From Streptomyces sp. CB01881 (GTDB taxonomy: Bacteria; Actinomycetota; Actinomycetes; Streptomycetales; Streptomycetaceae), in contig NZ_CP026498.1 of assembly GCF_002953255.1 (NCBI RefSeq), forward strand, positions 2,204,129 through 2,268,128: a DNA stretch of 64,000 bases. Direction: 5' to 3'. The notes under the pieces were generated by a model. The model was not told the DNA's origin. It saw nothing but the letters and a program-made list of their open reading frames with translations, and searched no databases. Shown here one piece after another: positions 43,613 to 51,835 of this stretch. The position numbers and the translations under genes are program-made. Within the stretch, counting starts at the first letter, position 1. Each line of letters begins with the position of its first letter.

Positions 43613-45339
43613 CTGACGTTGTCGCCGAAGGTCCAGCCCTTCGAGCCGTCCCAGTTGGCCGACCACGTCATGAGCCCCTTCAGCGAACCACCGAAGGCGT
43701 TCCACGACTGGCCGACCAGGCTCGGCGCCATGTAGCCGCCGCCCGCACCGGGCTGGGCCGGCAGGCCGGGCACCTGCTTGTCGTAGGGCACCTTGATCGT
43801 GGTGCCCTGGATGGTGAGGCCGTTGTTCAGGCAGGTGGTCTGCGCGGTGAAGCCCTGCACGGTACCGGCCTGGTAGGAGTCGCCGGAGCAGCCGTACATG
43901 CTGCCGTTGTAGTACTGCATGTTCAGCCACCACAGCTGCCCGTTGTCGGCGTACTTCTTGATGATCGGCAGGTAGGCGCCCCAGATCGACCCGTAGGTGA
44001 CGCTTCCGCCGGTGACGTAGGCGGTCTCGGGGGCCATGGTGAGGCCGAAGCCGGCCGGCATCCGGGCGAGGACGCCGTCGATGATGCGGATCAGGTTGGC
44101 CTGGGAGGCGGACAGCGTGTTGATGTTGCCGCTCCCGGACAGGCCGGTCTCGATGTCGATGTCGATGCCGTCGAAGTTGTACTTCTTGAGGATCGGGACG
44201 ACGGTCGCCACGAACTTGTCGGCGACGGTGCCGGAGCTCAGGTCGATGCCCGCGGCGGCGCCGCCGATCGACATCAGGAGCGTCGCCCCGGCCGCCTTGG
44301 CCTGGCACATCTCGGCGGGCGTCGAGACCTTGACGCCGGCGTCCATGCCGTCCTGCCACAGGACGGTGCCGTCCGAGAGGATCACCGGGAAGGCGGCGTT
44401 GATGACGTTGTAGCCGTGCGCGGCGATCCGGCTGTCCGTGATGGGGACCCAGCCCAGGCCGGGGTGGACGCCATTCGCGGCGCCGTCCCAGTTCTCCCAG
44501 TACCCCTGCAGGACCTTGCCCGGCGGCTTGGGCTTCGTGGGGCAGGTGTCCCCCGGCGGCGTCGTGGTCGGCGTCGTGGTCGTGGGCGGGGCGGTGGTCG
44601 GCGGCGTGGTCGTGGGCGGGGCGGTGGTGGGCGTGGGGGTGCTGCCGCCGGGGCCCGTGAGCGACACGTCGTCCGCGTAGTACGCGGGCTGCCCGTACCA
44701 GCCGTGCAGGTAGACGGTCACCGAGGTGGTGCTCGGCCCGGTGGTGAAGCCGACGCTGAGCCGGCCGTACGACGGGCTGCTCGGCGTCCAGGTGGACGGG
44801 GCACTGGTGATGCCCGAGCCGGTGGCGCCCAGGTAGACGTAGCTGCCCTGGACGTAGGCGCTCAGCGTGTACTGGGAGTCGGGCTGCACGCTGATGGTCT
44901 GGGCGCACTGGGCGTTGTCCTGGCCGGTCGGCGTGGCCCTGAGCGCGGAGGCGCCGGAGTGGACCGGGCTGCTCACCGCCGCGCCGGAGCCACCGGAGCA
45001 GGTCCAGTCGGAGAGCCCGTTCTCGAACCCGGGGTTGGCCACCAGGTTGGTGGTGGCGGCCCCGGCCGTGACGGAGCCGGCCACGGCGATGCCGGCACCG
45101 ATGACGGCACCGATGACGGCGGTGGCGCTCACCCCGGCGAGGGATCGCTTCAGGACGGTCGGTCCGTTCTTGGCGGGGCTGGTCCGGTTCACCTGCGGCG
45201 CGCGCTCCACGGTCGCCCGGTGCGGGCGGGGAACCCGGGGCGGCTCGCTCCCGGTCCGGCCGCCTTCGAGGCGGGCGGGATCCGGACAAGGGCGGTGATG
45301 GCCCGACAGGCGCGGAGTACGCGATCTCCGACGGAACAT
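43594..45339 (-). CDS. Secreted GH18 chitinase with N-terminal carbohydrate-binding module
   Basis: A 581-residue protein from ATG 45339 (GGGAG upstream). The membrane-targeting segment is KRSLAGVSATAVIGAVIGAG followed by IAVAGSVTAGAA, ending about 98 residues in; a start nearer the signal (GTG before NRTSPAKNG) is possible. The mature N-terminus is a CBM4/9/16-like module (TNLVANPGFENGLSDWTCSG). A Thr/Pro linker follows, then the GH18 barrel (VLQGYWENWDGAANGV) with the complete DGIDIDIE catalytic signature and a NMQYYN substrate loop. It degrades chitin extracellularly. A dre-like element and strong promoter lie upstream. Confidence 0.9.
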   Translation of the reverse strand: MFRRRSRTPRLSGHHRPCPDPARLEGGRTGSEPPRVPRPHRATVERAPQVNRTSPAKNGPTVLKRSLAGVSATAVIGAVIGAGIAVAGSVTAGAATTNLVANPGFENGLSDWTCSGGSGAAVSSPVHSGASALRATPTGQDNAQCAQTISVQPDSQYTLSAYVQGSYVYLGATGSGITSAPSTWTPSSPSYGRLSVGFTTGPSTTSVTVYLHGWYGQPAYYADDVSLTGPGGSTPTPTTAPPTTTPPTTAPPTTTTPTTTPPGDTCPTKPKPPGKVLQGYWENWDGAANGVHPGLGWVPITDSRIAAHGYNVINAAFPVILSDGTVLWQDGMDAGVKVSTPAEMCQAKAAGATLLMSIGGAAAGIDLSSGTVADKFVATVVPILKKYNFDGIDIDIETGLSGSGNINTLSASQANLIRIIDGVLARMPAGFGLTMAPETAYVTGGSVTYGSIWGAYLPIIKKYADNGQLWWLNMQYYNGSMYGCSGDSYQAGTVQGFTAQTTCLNNGLTIQGTTIKVPYDKQVPGLPAQPGAGGGYMAPSLVGQSWNAFGGSLKGLMTWSANWDGSKGWTFGDNVRSLQGR

Positions 45340-45439
45340 GCTGTGCTCCCTTCCCGCCGGGCGCCATGGACATGACCGGCGTGGGCGTGGCGCCCGGCTC
45401 TGGGTGAGGTGGGGGACATGTGGGGCTGTGCCGGACCGG

Positions 45440-45483
45440 ATCGTAGGAGGGGCGGCAGGGCCCGTCAATAGGTCTGGACCAAT
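45440..45483 (-). promoter_or_regulatory. Promoter and dre-like element of the second chitinase gene
   Basis: On the minus strand TTGACG (45463-45468) and TACGAT (45440-45445) are 17 bp apart, a textbook vegetative promoter. Immediately upstream, ATAGGTCTGGACCAAT (45468-45483 read on plus) contains, on the minus strand, TGGTCCAGACCT, the 12-bp motif known from Streptomyces chitinase promoters and the core of DasR sites. The rest of the 340-bp gap to 45679 holds no gene. Confidence 0.82.
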
Positions 45484-45679
45484 TGCGGGATTGCGGCTCA
45501 TTCCGGCAAGGACGGTCCGCGCAAGTTCCGCGTACGGGAAGGCCGCTGACTCCTCACCACCGGCGCGGCCCCCGTGGCACCGGGCTCCGCCGTCCCGACC
45601 CCTTCGTGGCGCGGGGCCGGGACGACGAGGCCGCCCCGGCCTTCGCACCGGACGGGCGGCCTTCGCCCCGGCCTTCGCG

Positions 45680-47224
45680 TCAGACGGCCGGCTTCCGGAC
45701 GGGGGCCGGCCCGGCGGTGAGGAGCGCCGTGATCTCGTCGGCGAGGTGCGGGCCGAGCTCGCCCCAGCCGTCCTTGTAGCCGTAGACGCCGGCCAGGGTA
45801 CGGGCCTCGTAGTCGCCGTTCATGATCTCGATGTCGTCGGGCGTGATGAGTGCCGGGTGGGCGACGCCGACGGCCGCCGAGACCTTCATCAGCTCCCTGC
45901 GCAGGGTGCGCAGGTACGCAGCAGCCCGGTCGGCCTTCGAGGCCGGGTCGATGCCGCGGGCCAGCCACGGGTTCTGGGTCGCGATGCCGGTGGGGCACTT
46001 GTCGGTGTGGCACTTCTGCGCCTGGATGCAGCCGATCGACAGCATCGCCTCACGGGCCACGTTGATCATGTCGACCCCGAGGGCGAAGGCGACCGCGGCG
46101 TTCTCGGGCAGGCCGAGCTTGCCGGAGCCGATGAAGGTCAGGTCGTCGGTCAGCCCCAGCTCGGCGAAGGTGCCGTAGACCCGGGAGAAGCCCATCCGGA
46201 ACGGCAGCGACACCGAGTCGGCGAAGATCCGCGGCGCCGCCCCGGTGCCGCCCTCGCCGCCGTCGACCGTCACGAAGTCGACCCCGCGGTCACCCCGCGC
46301 CATCAGCGCGGCCAGCTCCTGCCAGAAGCCCATCTCCCCCACCGCGCTCTTGACCCCGACCGGCAGGCCGGTCTCGGTGGCGATCAGCTCGACGAAGTCG
46401 AGCAGCGAGTCGACGTCGCTGAACGCGGTGTGCCGCGACGGGGAGGCACAGTCCTCGCCGACGGGGATGCCGCGGATCCCGGCGATCTCCGGGGTCACCT
46501 TCGCACCCGGCAGCATCCCGCCCAACCCCGGCTTGGCGCCCTGGGAGAGCTTGATCTCTATCGCCTTGACCGGAGCGCCGGCGACCACGTCCTTGAGCTT
46601 GTCGAGGTTGAACGTGCCGTCCTCGTTGCGGCAGCCGAAGTACGCCGTGCCGAGCTGAAGGACGAGGTCGCCGCCGTTGCGGTGGTGCGGCGAGAGGCCG
46701 CCCTCACCCGTGTTGTGCATCGTGCCCGCCAGCGCCGCCCCCTTGTTGAGCGCCGTGATGGCCGCCCCGGAGAGCGACCCGAAGCTCATCGCCGAGATGT
46801 TCACCACGCTCGCCGGCCGGAACGCCTTGGCGCGCCCGCGCGGCCCGCCCAGCACCTTGGCCGAGGGCAGCGAGGCCTGCGGGTCGTGCGCGTCGGGCAG
46901 GTGGCCGGCGAACGTCCGCTGCTTCAGGTAGGCGTGGCCCTGCACGTGCTCGACGTCGACCTCGGTTCCGAACCCGAAGTAGTTGTTCTCCTCCTTCGCC
47001 GACGCGTAGATCCACGTGCGCTGGTCACGGCTGAACGGGCGCTCCTCCTCGTTGGAGGTCACGATGTACTGCCGCAGCTCCGGCCCGATCGTCTCCAGCA
47101 GGTACCGGGCGTGCCCGATCACCGGGAAGTTCCGGAGCAGCGCGTGCCGCTTCTGGACGAGGTCACGGGCTGCCAGGAGCGCCACCGCTGTTGCGGCGGC
47201 CGCGCCGATCTTCCGGGCTTGCAT
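45680..47224 (-). CDS. FMN-binding glutamate synthase-family protein (GltB2-like)
   Basis: A 514-residue protein with the glutamate-synthase FMN/TIM-barrel domain: NISAMSFGSLSGAAITALNK, HNTGEGGLSPHH, the KLSQGAKPGLGGMLPGAKV loop, and the 3Fe-4S cysteines in CIQAQKCHTDKCPTGIATQ. It lacks the amidotransferase domain, so it is not a full GOGAT. An N-terminal hydrophobic helix (AAAATAVALLAARDL) may anchor it to the membrane. ATG 47224 follows GAGGAGGAAC. Close relatives are annotated as FMN-binding glutamate synthase family proteins of unknown physiological substrate. Confidence 0.92.
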   Translation of the reverse strand: MQARKIGAAAATAVALLAARDLVQKRHALLRNFPVIGHARYLLETIGPELRQYIVTSNEEERPFSRDQRTWIYASAKEENNYFGFGTEVDVEHVQGHAYLKQRTFAGHLPDAHDPQASLPSAKVLGGPRGRAKAFRPASVVNISAMSFGSLSGAAITALNKGAALAGTMHNTGEGGLSPHHRNGGDLVLQLGTAYFGCRNEDGTFNLDKLKDVVAGAPVKAIEIKLSQGAKPGLGGMLPGAKVTPEIAGIRGIPVGEDCASPSRHTAFSDVDSLLDFVELIATETGLPVGVKSAVGEMGFWQELAALMARGDRGVDFVTVDGGEGGTGAAPRIFADSVSLPFRMGFSRVYGTFAELGLTDDLTFIGSGKLGLPENAAVAFALGVDMINVAREAMLSIGCIQAQKCHTDKCPTGIATQNPWLARGIDPASKADRAAAYLRTLRRELMKVSAAVGVAHPALITPDDIEIMNGDYEARTLAGVYGYKDGWGELGPHLADEITALLTAGPAPVRKPAV

Positions 47225-47786
47225 GGACGTTCCTCCTCGATGCACAACCTCATCGTCGTGCGGTGAAGTCATCGTGTCGTGTGGGGCGTTGGACGGCACG
47301 GGCACATGGCTGGGCCGGCGGCGGCGTCCGTCGGAGAATGCCAAACGATGGTAAGAGTCCACACCGACGGGCATGCGGCCAGGGGTCGGTCCGGTCCGGA
47401 GCCGGCTTCGCGACGGCGGGTGACGATGGGGCGCCCGGCCGGTGCGCGGCGACGAGGCCCCCGGCGGTCGGCGGGTGGTCACCGTCGTGACGGCCGCCGA
47501 CGGCACCGGGGGTCGGCCAGGCGCCGTAGGTGAGGGTGACCCGGCCCGCCAGGTCGTGCAGGTAGAGCAGGTTGAGCTCCGGGAAGGGGTGCCTGTCCGA
47601 GATCCGGGCGTATCCCGGATTCCCCATGCCGCGGCTGCCCAGGACGCGGCTGCCCAGGACGCGGGCGCCGTGGGCGCCGCCCGACCGGGCCGGCGTCCCC
47701 ACTCGGGGCGCTGGTGGCGAACCGAAGCAGGAACGGTTCGCCGTCTCGGCCGCAGGGCGGCCACGGGAGCGCCTCCGGCGGGCCGC
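47225..47786. other. 562-bp region with a possible gene remnant
   Basis: No complete gene is convincing. On the minus strand around 47525-47625 a stretch reading NPGYARISDRHPFPELNLLY followed by LHDLAGRVTLTYGAW has almost exclusively G/C third positions. That looks like real coding sequence whose ends have been lost; the family is not recognised. An exact 15-bp tandem repeat (GCGGCTGCCCAGGAC) occupies 47631-47660. Confidence 0.4.
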
Positions 47787-50093
47787 TCAGAGCCGGACGG
47801 TGAACCAGATGGTCTTGCCGCTGCCGCTGGGGCGGACCCCCCAGCCGTCGGCCAGGGCGTCGACGATGATGAGCCCCCGGCCGGACTCCTCCTCGCTGGT
47901 GGCGAGGCGGGGGTGGGGCAGCTGGGAGCTTCGGTCGCCGATCTCGACGGTGAGCTCGGTGCTGGTGCGGCGCAGCAGCAGGTCGATAGGCCCCCGGCCG
48001 TGCTGGACGGAGTTGGTGAGGATCTCGGACAGCAACAGGCAGGCGTCGTCGGTTCGCTCGGCGCAGCCCCAGGCGGTGAGCGTCTTGGTGAGGAAGGCGC
48101 GGGCCTCGCCGACGGAGGAGGGAACGGTGGGCAGGTCGGTGGTGGCGGTGGCCAGCGGGGCGGCGGGAAGCTGCAGCAGGAGGAGGGTGACGTCGTCGTT
48201 GTGGCCGTCGCTGTCGGGCAGCACGGCGGAGAGGACGTGGTCGGCGACGGCCTCCAACCCGCCGTCGCCGGTGAAGGCGCGGTCGACGGTCGCGGCCAAC
48301 TCGGTGATCTGGGCCTCGATGTCGCCGCCGGGGGTCTCGACCAGGCCGTCGGTGTAGAGCAGCAGGGTGGCGCCGGGCGGTACGGCCAGACAGGCCTGCT
48401 GGTGGGGAATGCCGCCGACGCCGAGCGGGGCGCTCACCGGGGCCGGCAGCGCCCGGATGGTCTCGCCGGGGACGGCGAGGAGGACGGGCAGGTGCCCGGC
48501 CGAGCAGATCGTGACCTCGCCGGTGTCCGGGGCGATGACGAGGTAGCAGCAGGTGACCAGCTGGTCGGGCAGCTCAAGGTCGGTGACGGCCGCGTCCAGG
48601 GCCTGCATCAGCCGGCGGGGTTCCATGCCGGTCTTGGCCAGTGCGTGGGCGGCGGAGCGCAGCTGCCCCATGACGGCGGCCGCCTCCAGCCCGCGGCCCA
48701 TGACGTCTCCGATCAGGACGCCGACGCGGCCGGCGCCCAGGGGGATGAGGTCGAACCAGTCGCCGCCGACCCCGGCGCCCTGGGTGGCGGGCAGGTAGCG
48801 GCTGGCGGTGGCCAGTCCCGGGATGGCGGGTGGGGTGCCCATCAGGCTGCGCTGCAGGGTGAGGGCGATGTGCCGTTGCTGTTCGTAGAGGGCGGTGAGT
48901 TCCGCCTCCGCTCGTTTTCGGTCGCTGATGTCGCGGACGATGGCGCAGGCACCGGTCACCGTGCCGTCGGCGGTCCGGGTGGGCCACAGCGTCACGTCCA
49001 CGTCGATCAGCCTGCCGGTGCGGGTGACCCGCAAAGTCTCGAAGTGCTCGACCTTCTCGCCGTCTCCCAGTCGCTTCAGCAGCGCCGTGATCTCCTCCCG
49101 GTGCTCGGGCGGGGCCAGCATGGCCACATGGCGGCCGAGCGCCTCGGCGGCCGTGTAGCCGTAGAGCGAGTGGGCGGCGGCGTTCCAGTAGGTGATGCGG
49201 CCGTCGAGGGTCTTGGCGAGGATGGCGTCCTGGGAGGACTCGACCAGCGCGGCGAGCTCGTTGATGCGGGCTTCGGCGGCCTTGCGGTCGCTGACGTCGC
49301 GGACGGCGGCGGAGAAGAGCAGACCGTCCGCGGTCTCCAGCGGGCTGAGACTGATCTCGACCGGGAACTCCGTGCCGTCCTTGCGCAACCCGTGCAGCTC
49401 CAGCCCCGCCCCCATCGGACGCACCTGCCGGTTCGCCGCGTACTCGTCGCGGTGCCGGTGATGCTGACCCCGGAACCGCATCGGCACCAGCAACTCCACC
49501 GGACGCCCCAGCAGTTCCTCACGCGGATACCCGAACAACGCCTCCGTCTGCGCGTTGACCAGCGTGATCACCCCCGCATCGTCCGCGATCACCATCGCGT
49601 CCGGCGCCGCCTCCAACAACGCCCGGAAGCGGGCTTCGGCGGCCTTGCGGTCGCTGACGTCGCGCACGGCGGCGGAGAAGAGCAGACCGTCCGCGGTCTC
49701 CAGCGGGCTGAGACTGATCTCGACCGGGAACTCCGTGCCGTCCTTGCGCAACCCGTGCAGCTCCAGCCCCGCCCCCATCGGACGCACCTGCCGGTTCGCC
49801 GCGTACTCGTCGCGGTGCCGGTGATGCTGACCCCGGAACCGCATCGGCACCAGCAACTCCACCGGACGCCCCAGCAGTTCCTCACGCGGATACCCGAACA
49901 ACGCCTCCGTCTGCGCGTTGACCAGCGTGATCACCCCCGCATCGTCCGCGATCACCATCGCGTCCGGCGCCGCCTCCAACAACGCCCGGAAGCGTTCCTC
50001 CATCGTCCCCGCATCCGCCGTGACACCCCGGCAGCCCGTCCCCTGGCCGGCAGTCGTGTCCTTGCCCGGTCTCCGGCCCACCTCGTCGCCCAC
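47787..50093 (-). CDS. Multi-PAS PP2C (SpoIIE-type) phosphatase with C-terminal HATPase_c domain
   Basis: A 768-residue regulator from GTG 50093, chosen for the AAGGGAG site 5 bp upstream (other starts: 50144 and 50003). Two identical 121-residue PAS units span residues about 34-275 (each with FGYPREELLGRPVELLVPMR and FPVEISLSPLETADGLLFSA). A third, different PAS follows (SSQDAILAKTLDGRITYWNA). Then comes a SpoIIE/PP2C domain with metal-site Asp residues in GVGGDWFDLI, IGDVMGRGLEAAA and GHNDDVTLL. The end is an anti-sigma-factor-type ATPase (LLLSEILTNSVQHGRG, SGRGLIIVDALADGWGV). Such proteins control sigma-factor partner-switching cascades. No anti-sigma antagonist gene adjoins. Confidence 0.93.
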   Translation of the reverse strand: MGDEVGRRPGKDTTAGQGTGCRGVTADAGTMEERFRALLEAAPDAMVIADDAGVITLVNAQTEALFGYPREELLGRPVELLVPMRFRGQHHRHRDEYAANRQVRPMGAGLELHGLRKDGTEFPVEISLSPLETADGLLFSAAVRDVSDRKAAEARFRALLEAAPDAMVIADDAGVITLVNAQTEALFGYPREELLGRPVELLVPMRFRGQHHRHRDEYAANRQVRPMGAGLELHGLRKDGTEFPVEISLSPLETADGLLFSAAVRDVSDRKAAEARINELAALVESSQDAILAKTLDGRITYWNAAAHSLYGYTAAEALGRHVAMLAPPEHREEITALLKRLGDGEKVEHFETLRVTRTGRLIDVDVTLWPTRTADGTVTGACAIVRDISDRKRAEAELTALYEQQRHIALTLQRSLMGTPPAIPGLATASRYLPATQGAGVGGDWFDLIPLGAGRVGVLIGDVMGRGLEAAAVMGQLRSAAHALAKTGMEPRRLMQALDAAVTDLELPDQLVTCCYLVIAPDTGEVTICSAGHLPVLLAVPGETIRALPAPVSAPLGVGGIPHQQACLAVPPGATLLLYTDGLVETPGGDIEAQITELAATVDRAFTGDGGLEAVADHVLSAVLPDSDGHNDDVTLLLLQLPAAPLATATTDLPTVPSSVGEARAFLTKTLTAWGCAERTDDACLLLSEILTNSVQHGRGPIDLLLRRTSTELTVEIGDRSSQLPHPRLATSEEESGRGLIIVDALADGWGVRPSGSGKTIWFTVRL
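49266..49991. repeat. Near-perfect 363-bp tandem duplication encoding two PAS domains
   Basis: Positions 49266-49628 repeat at 49629-49991 in frame (363 bp, 121 codons). I saw a single difference: GCGGACGG near 49299 versus GCGCACGG near 49662, a synonymous GTC/GTG Val change. The identity implies a very recent duplication or ongoing gene conversion. Confidence 0.92.
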
Positions 50094-50445
50094 GCCCGCT
50101 CCCTTGCCTTGCCGTACCGGTGGTGGTGCTCCACCCCAGCGCATCAGGGCTCCGGGCGCCTACCTATGTCCGCAATTGGCCGCTGACATTTGAATACTCC
50201 TAAAGGAAGATCAAAAATGACCATATGCCTCGGGCTTGGACTCACTCATCGTCGAGCGGGCCGCCCGGTCGGTGGCAGCCCGACGGGAGCGCGGGTTGAG
50301 GGCCGTCGCAGCACGCCGAGCGGCCCGGCCCCGACGAAGGCCGGGCCCGGGCCGCTTCGGCCACGCTCGACACCCGCCTCGACCGGGACGACGCCGCGGC
50401 GAGCCCCCTCAGCGCTCGGCTCACCGGTCCGAGGAGGCCGACGGT
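50094..50445. other. Intergenic region with a good but orphan ribosome-binding site
   Basis: AT-rich 50185-50225 holds AAGGAAG followed 7 bp later by ATG 50217, but the frame reads MTICLGLGLTHRRAGRPVGG and then low-complexity Arg/Pro with no family resemblance. In the next frame, DSLIVERAARSVAARRERGL (from about 50239) is more protein-like, so a frameshifted gene start is possible. No call can be made. Confidence 0.35.
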
Positions 50446-50592
50446 TCAGCGGTGTTCGGGTTCTCGAAGTCGAAGCGGCAGCCGGCGTCCCGCTCCGAAC
50501 GCCGGTTGCCCTCGGCCGGGATGCCGCCGGAGCCCTCGTCCAGGTACGACGGTCCGGGGCCGGCCTCACCGACCCGCCCGGCATCGGCATGA
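50446..50592 (-). pseudogene. Decayed fragment of a flavodoxin-like NAD(P)H-dependent oxidoreductase
   Basis: The minus strand encodes ADAGRVGEAGPGPSYLDEGS, then IPAEGNRRSERDAGCRFDFE. This matches the C-terminus of the intact gene at 55047-55775 (ADAGWVGEAGPGPSYLDPGS ... IPAHGNQRSEWDAGCRFDFE). About 30 residues between the two blocks are missing, and one G is lost in the run near 50458-50460, which destroys the normal ENPEHR stop. It has no start and is clearly a broken partial copy. Confidence 0.8.
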
Positions 50593-51172
50593 GGACTCCC
50601 CCATCGTGGGTGGTTCGGGCGGGAATTCCGTGCGCGTGTCGCCCGGCTCTGACAGAGCCGCGGTCGGACACGAGGACAGGCGGATCGAATGCAGGCGAAC
50701 CGCCAAAGACTCGATGACGGTCGAAAGTGACTGCGCGACCGAAAGGTGCCGGTGATCCATGTCAACCCGGGCGCGCGGTCCCGGCATGATCAGGCTCGAT
50801 CCGTCACACCTGTCTCCCCGGGTGGGGGTGATCTGCGGCGCACCCCGTGAAGCGTTCCGACGCGCTGAAGGCCGCTCCCTGTCACGCGAAATTCACGGAC
50901 CAGGGTCTACTCGCATAGACATCGGTGAGGCATCCTGGTGCGATGCCGGCGCCCGAAGCCCGTCCCTCGTCACCCGGGAACCGCGGACGGTCGCCGGACG
51001 GATCGGTCGGCCCTCGCGCCGGAGCACCGCCGCGTCACAGCACTGCGTACGTCCCCCTCGTCCGGGCCGGTTCCCCGGGCCCGGCGCCGGACTTCCCGTC
51101 CTCCCGCCGAGGTGCGGCAGGAAGGCGGGGGTCGAGTCGGAGGCACACCATCCTCACCACCGGGAGATGCAG
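50593..51172. other. 580-bp region without a supported gene
   Basis: Frames through this stretch are Arg/Pro/Ser-rich with mixed codon use. I see no family-like sequence and no clear promoter. Confidence 0.4.
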
Positions 51173-51649
51173 ATGAAGCCACGCACCGCAGCCACCGTCG
51201 CCGCCCTGACCGTGGCCGGCCTCGCCGTCTCGGCGCCCACGGCCGGCGCCAGCGGCACCAAGCTGTCGCAGTCGGCGGCCGCCGGTCAGTTCAGCAGCGC
51301 CGGAATCACGTGGAGCTCCAGCGGGGGCTGCACCACCAGGTCCAACTCCACCTGCACCTCGTTCGAGCAGATCAACTCGGGCACGGTGAACGCCATCATC
51401 ACCCTCAAGCGGGCCAGTGGCTGTGCCATCAACATCACGGGCGGGACCGAGGTCGGCCACGCCTCCGGCACCTACAGCCACTACAACGGCTACAAGGTCG
51501 ACATCGCCCGCAACTCCTGCATCGACGGCTACATCCAGAACAGCTTCACCTACATCGGCTACCGGGGCGACGGCTACCCGCAGTGGAAGGCCGCCTCGGG
51601 CAACCTCTACTGCAACGAGGGCAACCACTGGGACATCCTGGTCTACTGA
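51173..51649 (+). CDS. Small secreted protein, possible LAS-type (M15-like) peptidase
   Basis: A 158-residue exported protein. ATG 51173 lies 6 bp after GGGAG; ATG 51167 is also in frame. The signal peptide is KPRTAATVAALTVAGLAVSA, cleaved near APTAGA. The mature part is Cys-rich (GGCTTRSNSTCTSF) and has TGGTEVGHASGTYSHYNGYK followed by VD, an H-x6-D arrangement like LAS metallopeptidases, plus a late GNHWDI that could supply the third ligand. M15-like peptidoglycan or peptide hydrolysis is an inference. The protein belongs to a set of small secreted Streptomyces proteins I recall only loosely. Confidence 0.78.
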   Translation: MKPRTAATVAALTVAGLAVSAPTAGASGTKLSQSAAAGQFSSAGITWSSSGGCTTRSNSTCTSFEQINSGTVNAIITLKRASGCAINITGGTEVGHASGTYSHYNGYKVDIARNSCIDGYIQNSFTYIGYRGDGYPQWKAASGNLYCNEGNHWDILVY

Positions 51650-51835
51650 CGCCGACCTCGGATGCCGGCGCCCCGAGGGGCGCCGGCACGCCGGAAGCGC
51701 GTCAGGGCGGTAGCGGACGAGACACCGGCACGCGGCGGTTCAGCGGTGTCCGGGCACTCGTCCGGTCCTGCGGCGCCGGCGACCGGAGCATTGGCCACTG
51801 CTCCGGCCCCCGGCCCCCGGCCCGCGCCAGCCGGA

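Noticed and set aside
47442..50186. 914-codon plus-strand frame opposite the PAS/PP2C gene
   Set aside because: Antisense shadow; its internal repetition is only the PAS duplication read backwards.
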